Shown here in pieces: positions 62,432 to 64,000 of a stretch of 64,000 bases of DNA. The position numbers and the translations under genes were made by a program. The notes beneath the pieces are model-generated. The model made no database searches and was not told the DNA's origin. It saw nothing but the letters and a program-made list of their open reading frames with translations. Each line of letters starts with the position of its first letter. Within the stretch, counting starts at the first letter, position 1. Where the stretch lies: NCBI RefSeq assembly GCF_001456115.1, contig NZ_CP013264.1, forward strand, positions 2,374,501-2,438,500, read 5' to 3'. The stretch is from Sphingobium baderi. Its GTDB lineage: Bacteria > Pseudomonadota > Alphaproteobacteria > Sphingomonadales > Sphingomonadaceae.

Positions 62432-64000
62432 TCAGGCCGCCTGGGCCGCGGCGGGAACGTCCTGCCACGTCTCGGCGATGCGCTTTTCCAGCTCGTCCAC
62501 GAAGATGTCGTGATCGGCCTGGATCTCTTCGATGCGGGAAAGCAGATAGTTGTAGCCGAACAGCGCCGGGATCGCGACGGCAAGGCCGGCAACGGTGGCG
62601 AGCAGCGCGGCGGCAATACCCGGCGCAATCGCGTTGATATTGACCTCACCGACAGCAGCCACGGCCGCGAAGGTGATCATGACGCCGAGCACCGTGCCGA
62701 GCAGGCCGATGAAGGGGCCGCCGGAGATGGCGATGGTCAGGAGCACGAGCCGCGCGTTCAGCTTCTGGCCCTCACGCACCCGGCCGGCATCGAGCGCCGA
62801 GCGGATCGCGGCGATCGACTGGCCGCGCAGCGCGAAGCGGCTGCCCGTCGCCTTGCCTTCGTTCAGGCGCTCCGTCAGTTCGCGCCGGCCGATATTGTAG
62901 AGCCGGCCCAGCGTCGAATCCGCCGCCGTCGCGCCCGGATCGAAAGCGGGCAGCCCGTCATGGTCGCCGGAACGCCGCGAGATCTGGCGATAGGCGTCGA
63001 GAAAGGCCTCGTTCGCCTGCCGCACCCGGCCGATCAGCAATCCCTTGCTGATCATGATCGCAATAGATAGCGCGAGCATCAGCCCGCAAATGAGGATGAC
63101 GACCCAGGCGTCGAAGGTCAGCGCCGAGAACAATATGCCCATATAGCCGTGACCGCCGCCGGTCTCGACCTGCTGCGCGGTGTCGGTGGTGATAAGGCGC
63201 GCATTCTGGCCTTCCGATGCGGCCGCCAACTGGAATGCGGACTGCGGCAGCGCCGCGCCCGCAACACGCAGTTCGTCGATCTCGCCGGCAAAGCCCTGGC
63301 CGAGAAGCGGCGCAGCGGTCGCAGGGGCAAGCGCGCCTGCGACTTCGCCGGCAGGCTGGCCGTTGATGAAGAGCAGGCTCTTGCCGCCGTCATTGACCAG
63401 CGCGACATTGGCCCAGCTATCCGCCGCCAGCGCCGCGCCGTTGCTGCGCGTGCCGTTCGCGTCGATGAAGAGCTGGCCGCCTTCGTTCACGAGGCTGATG
63501 CTGCCCGGCAGGTCGAAGATGGCGCCATCGCCACCCGGCTTGACCCAGAAGCTCAAGGACAGCGGGCCGCCGGAAAAAGCGGACGCGGGCAGCGTGACCG
63601 GGGTGGTGCCGTCCAGGACGAGACTCGATCCGATCAGGCCGCCCGCGTTCCGCGCCTCGCCGCCGCTGGCATTGTTGCCGTTGGCGGTTGCGTCCCGAGG
63701 GCTTCCTTGTTCGTTGAAATGATAAACCAGCCGGTAATCCGGCCCGAAGGTGCCCGCGACGTCCTGGCCAGCGCTTGCCGCTTCATTGCCGTAATAGGCA
63801 TAGATGGCGCTCGCCTGGCCCGGCTGAAGACCCTGCACGTCGACCCAGACCAGCGCCTGTTCTTCGGCCGGGCTCCACTTCTCGACATGGAACTTGAGCG
63901 GCGTGCGATCGTCGCCCGCGACAAAGCGCAGGTCGGAGCCGTCGGCCTTCACATCCTTGAAGCTGAAATTGCCGCTGTGCAGGCGGATGAGCACCGGCGC
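62432..64000 (-). CDS. ExbB/MotA/TolQ proton channel fused to DUF2341 and LamG-like domains (5'-truncated)
   Basis: At least 522 residues; the frame runs off the right edge. The visible N-terminal part (VLIRLHSGNFSFKDVKADG; LRFVAGDDRTPLKFHVEKW) matches DUF2341, found in large ExbB relatives. A jellyroll of LamG type (LSFWVKPGGDGAIFDLPG; GFAGEIDELRVAG) covers the next ~150 residues and should be periplasmic. Then come three membrane helices of the MotA/TolQ/ExbB domain: ILFSALTFDAWVVILICGL, ISGGPFIGLLGTVLGVMITF and IAAALLATVAGLAVAIPALF. The fusion suggests that the channel contacts a periplasmic polysaccharide or protein partner. A signal peptide is expected outside the window. Confidence 0.9.
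   Translation of the reverse strand, partial: APVLIRLHSGNFSFKDVKADGSDLRFVAGDDRTPLKFHVEKWSPAEEQALVWVDVQGLQPGQASAIYAYYGNEAASAGQDVAGTFGPDYRLVYHFNEQGSPRDATANGNNASGGEARNAGGLIGSSLVLDGTTPVTLPASAFSGGPLSLSFWVKPGGDGAIFDLPGSISLVNEGGQLFIDANGTRSNGAALAADSWANVALVNDGGKSLLFINGQPAGEVAGALAPATAAPLLGQGFAGEIDELRVAGAALPQSAFQLAAASEGQNARLITTDTAQQVETGGGHGYMGILFSALTFDAWVVILICGLMLALSIAIMISKGLLIGRVRQANEAFLDAYRQISRRSGDHDGLPAFDPGATAADSTLGRLYNIGRRELTERLNEGKATGSRFALRGQSIAAIRSALDAGRVREGQKLNARLVLLTIAISGGPFIGLLGTVLGVMITFAAVAAVGEVNINAIAPGIAAALLATVAGLAVAIPALFGYNYLLSRIEEIQADHDIFVDELEKRIAETWQDVPAAAQAA

Overview
The window looks like chromosomal DNA of a sphingomonad (Sphingobium/Novosphingobium-type alphaproteobacterium). The basis is high GC, housekeeping blocks in their usual alphaproteobacterial order (rpsF-rpsR-rplI; fabD-fabG; acpP-fabF-mltG), SapC and small acidic proteins with a DESFPASDPP-type tail, and a single copy of a CCGTTCG...TGTCGAAGGGC intergenic element of the kind scattered in sphingomonad genomes. 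The genus is inference.

Positions 1-39.7 kb are ordinary chromosome. From the left: a truncated 6-phosphogluconolactonase gene, a YbaK-type deacylase and galE; a beta-oxidation pair (fused hydratase/3-hydroxyacyl-CoA dehydrogenase and thiolase) behind a promoter whose spacer is a palindromic operator; a MFS exporter; a MobA-like nucleotidyltransferase; folE with a FolM-like reductase; an enoyl-CoA hydratase; a PmtA-like methyltransferase; an ABC-2 exporter; MATE and DUF808 membrane proteins; three small proteins; the S6-S18-L9 operon; a GntP permease; an RcnB-like protein; a four-gene tripartite MacAB/NodT efflux operon; fatty-acid synthesis genes; a GT87 membrane protein; mltG; a 2H phosphoesterase; an orphan ferredoxin-type reductase; rnk; gdhA; a solo MreB paralogue; and a VOC / TIM-barrel / SMP-30-like group.

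At 39.93-39.97 kb lies the 3' 45 nt of a tRNA-Arg(CCG), anticodon loop through CCA, with no 5' half. A P4-type tyrosine integrase follows directly. I read this as one end of an integrated element that extends rightward past the window; the intact tRNA should be at its far end. A frameshifted small phage-type gene and two strong hairpins lie just left of the junction.

Positions 41.6-64.0 kb hold one long minus-strand gene train, open at its 5' end. In transcription order it encodes ExbB fused to DUF2341/LamG-like domains, ExbD, two very small proteins, TonB, a putative porin, an exported unknown protein, a 42-residue ORF coupled at both ends, a 4,528-residue filamentous haemagglutinin (TPS domain at the N-terminus, DUF3739-like C-terminus), SapC, a Skp/OmpH-like chaperone, two small membrane proteins, a secreted TonB-C-like protein, another small ORF and an HU protein. 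No FhaC/TpsB-type transporter is present in the window. My main hypothesis is a dedicated, proton-motive-force-energised export or display machine for a giant adhesin, carried on a tRNA-integrated element.
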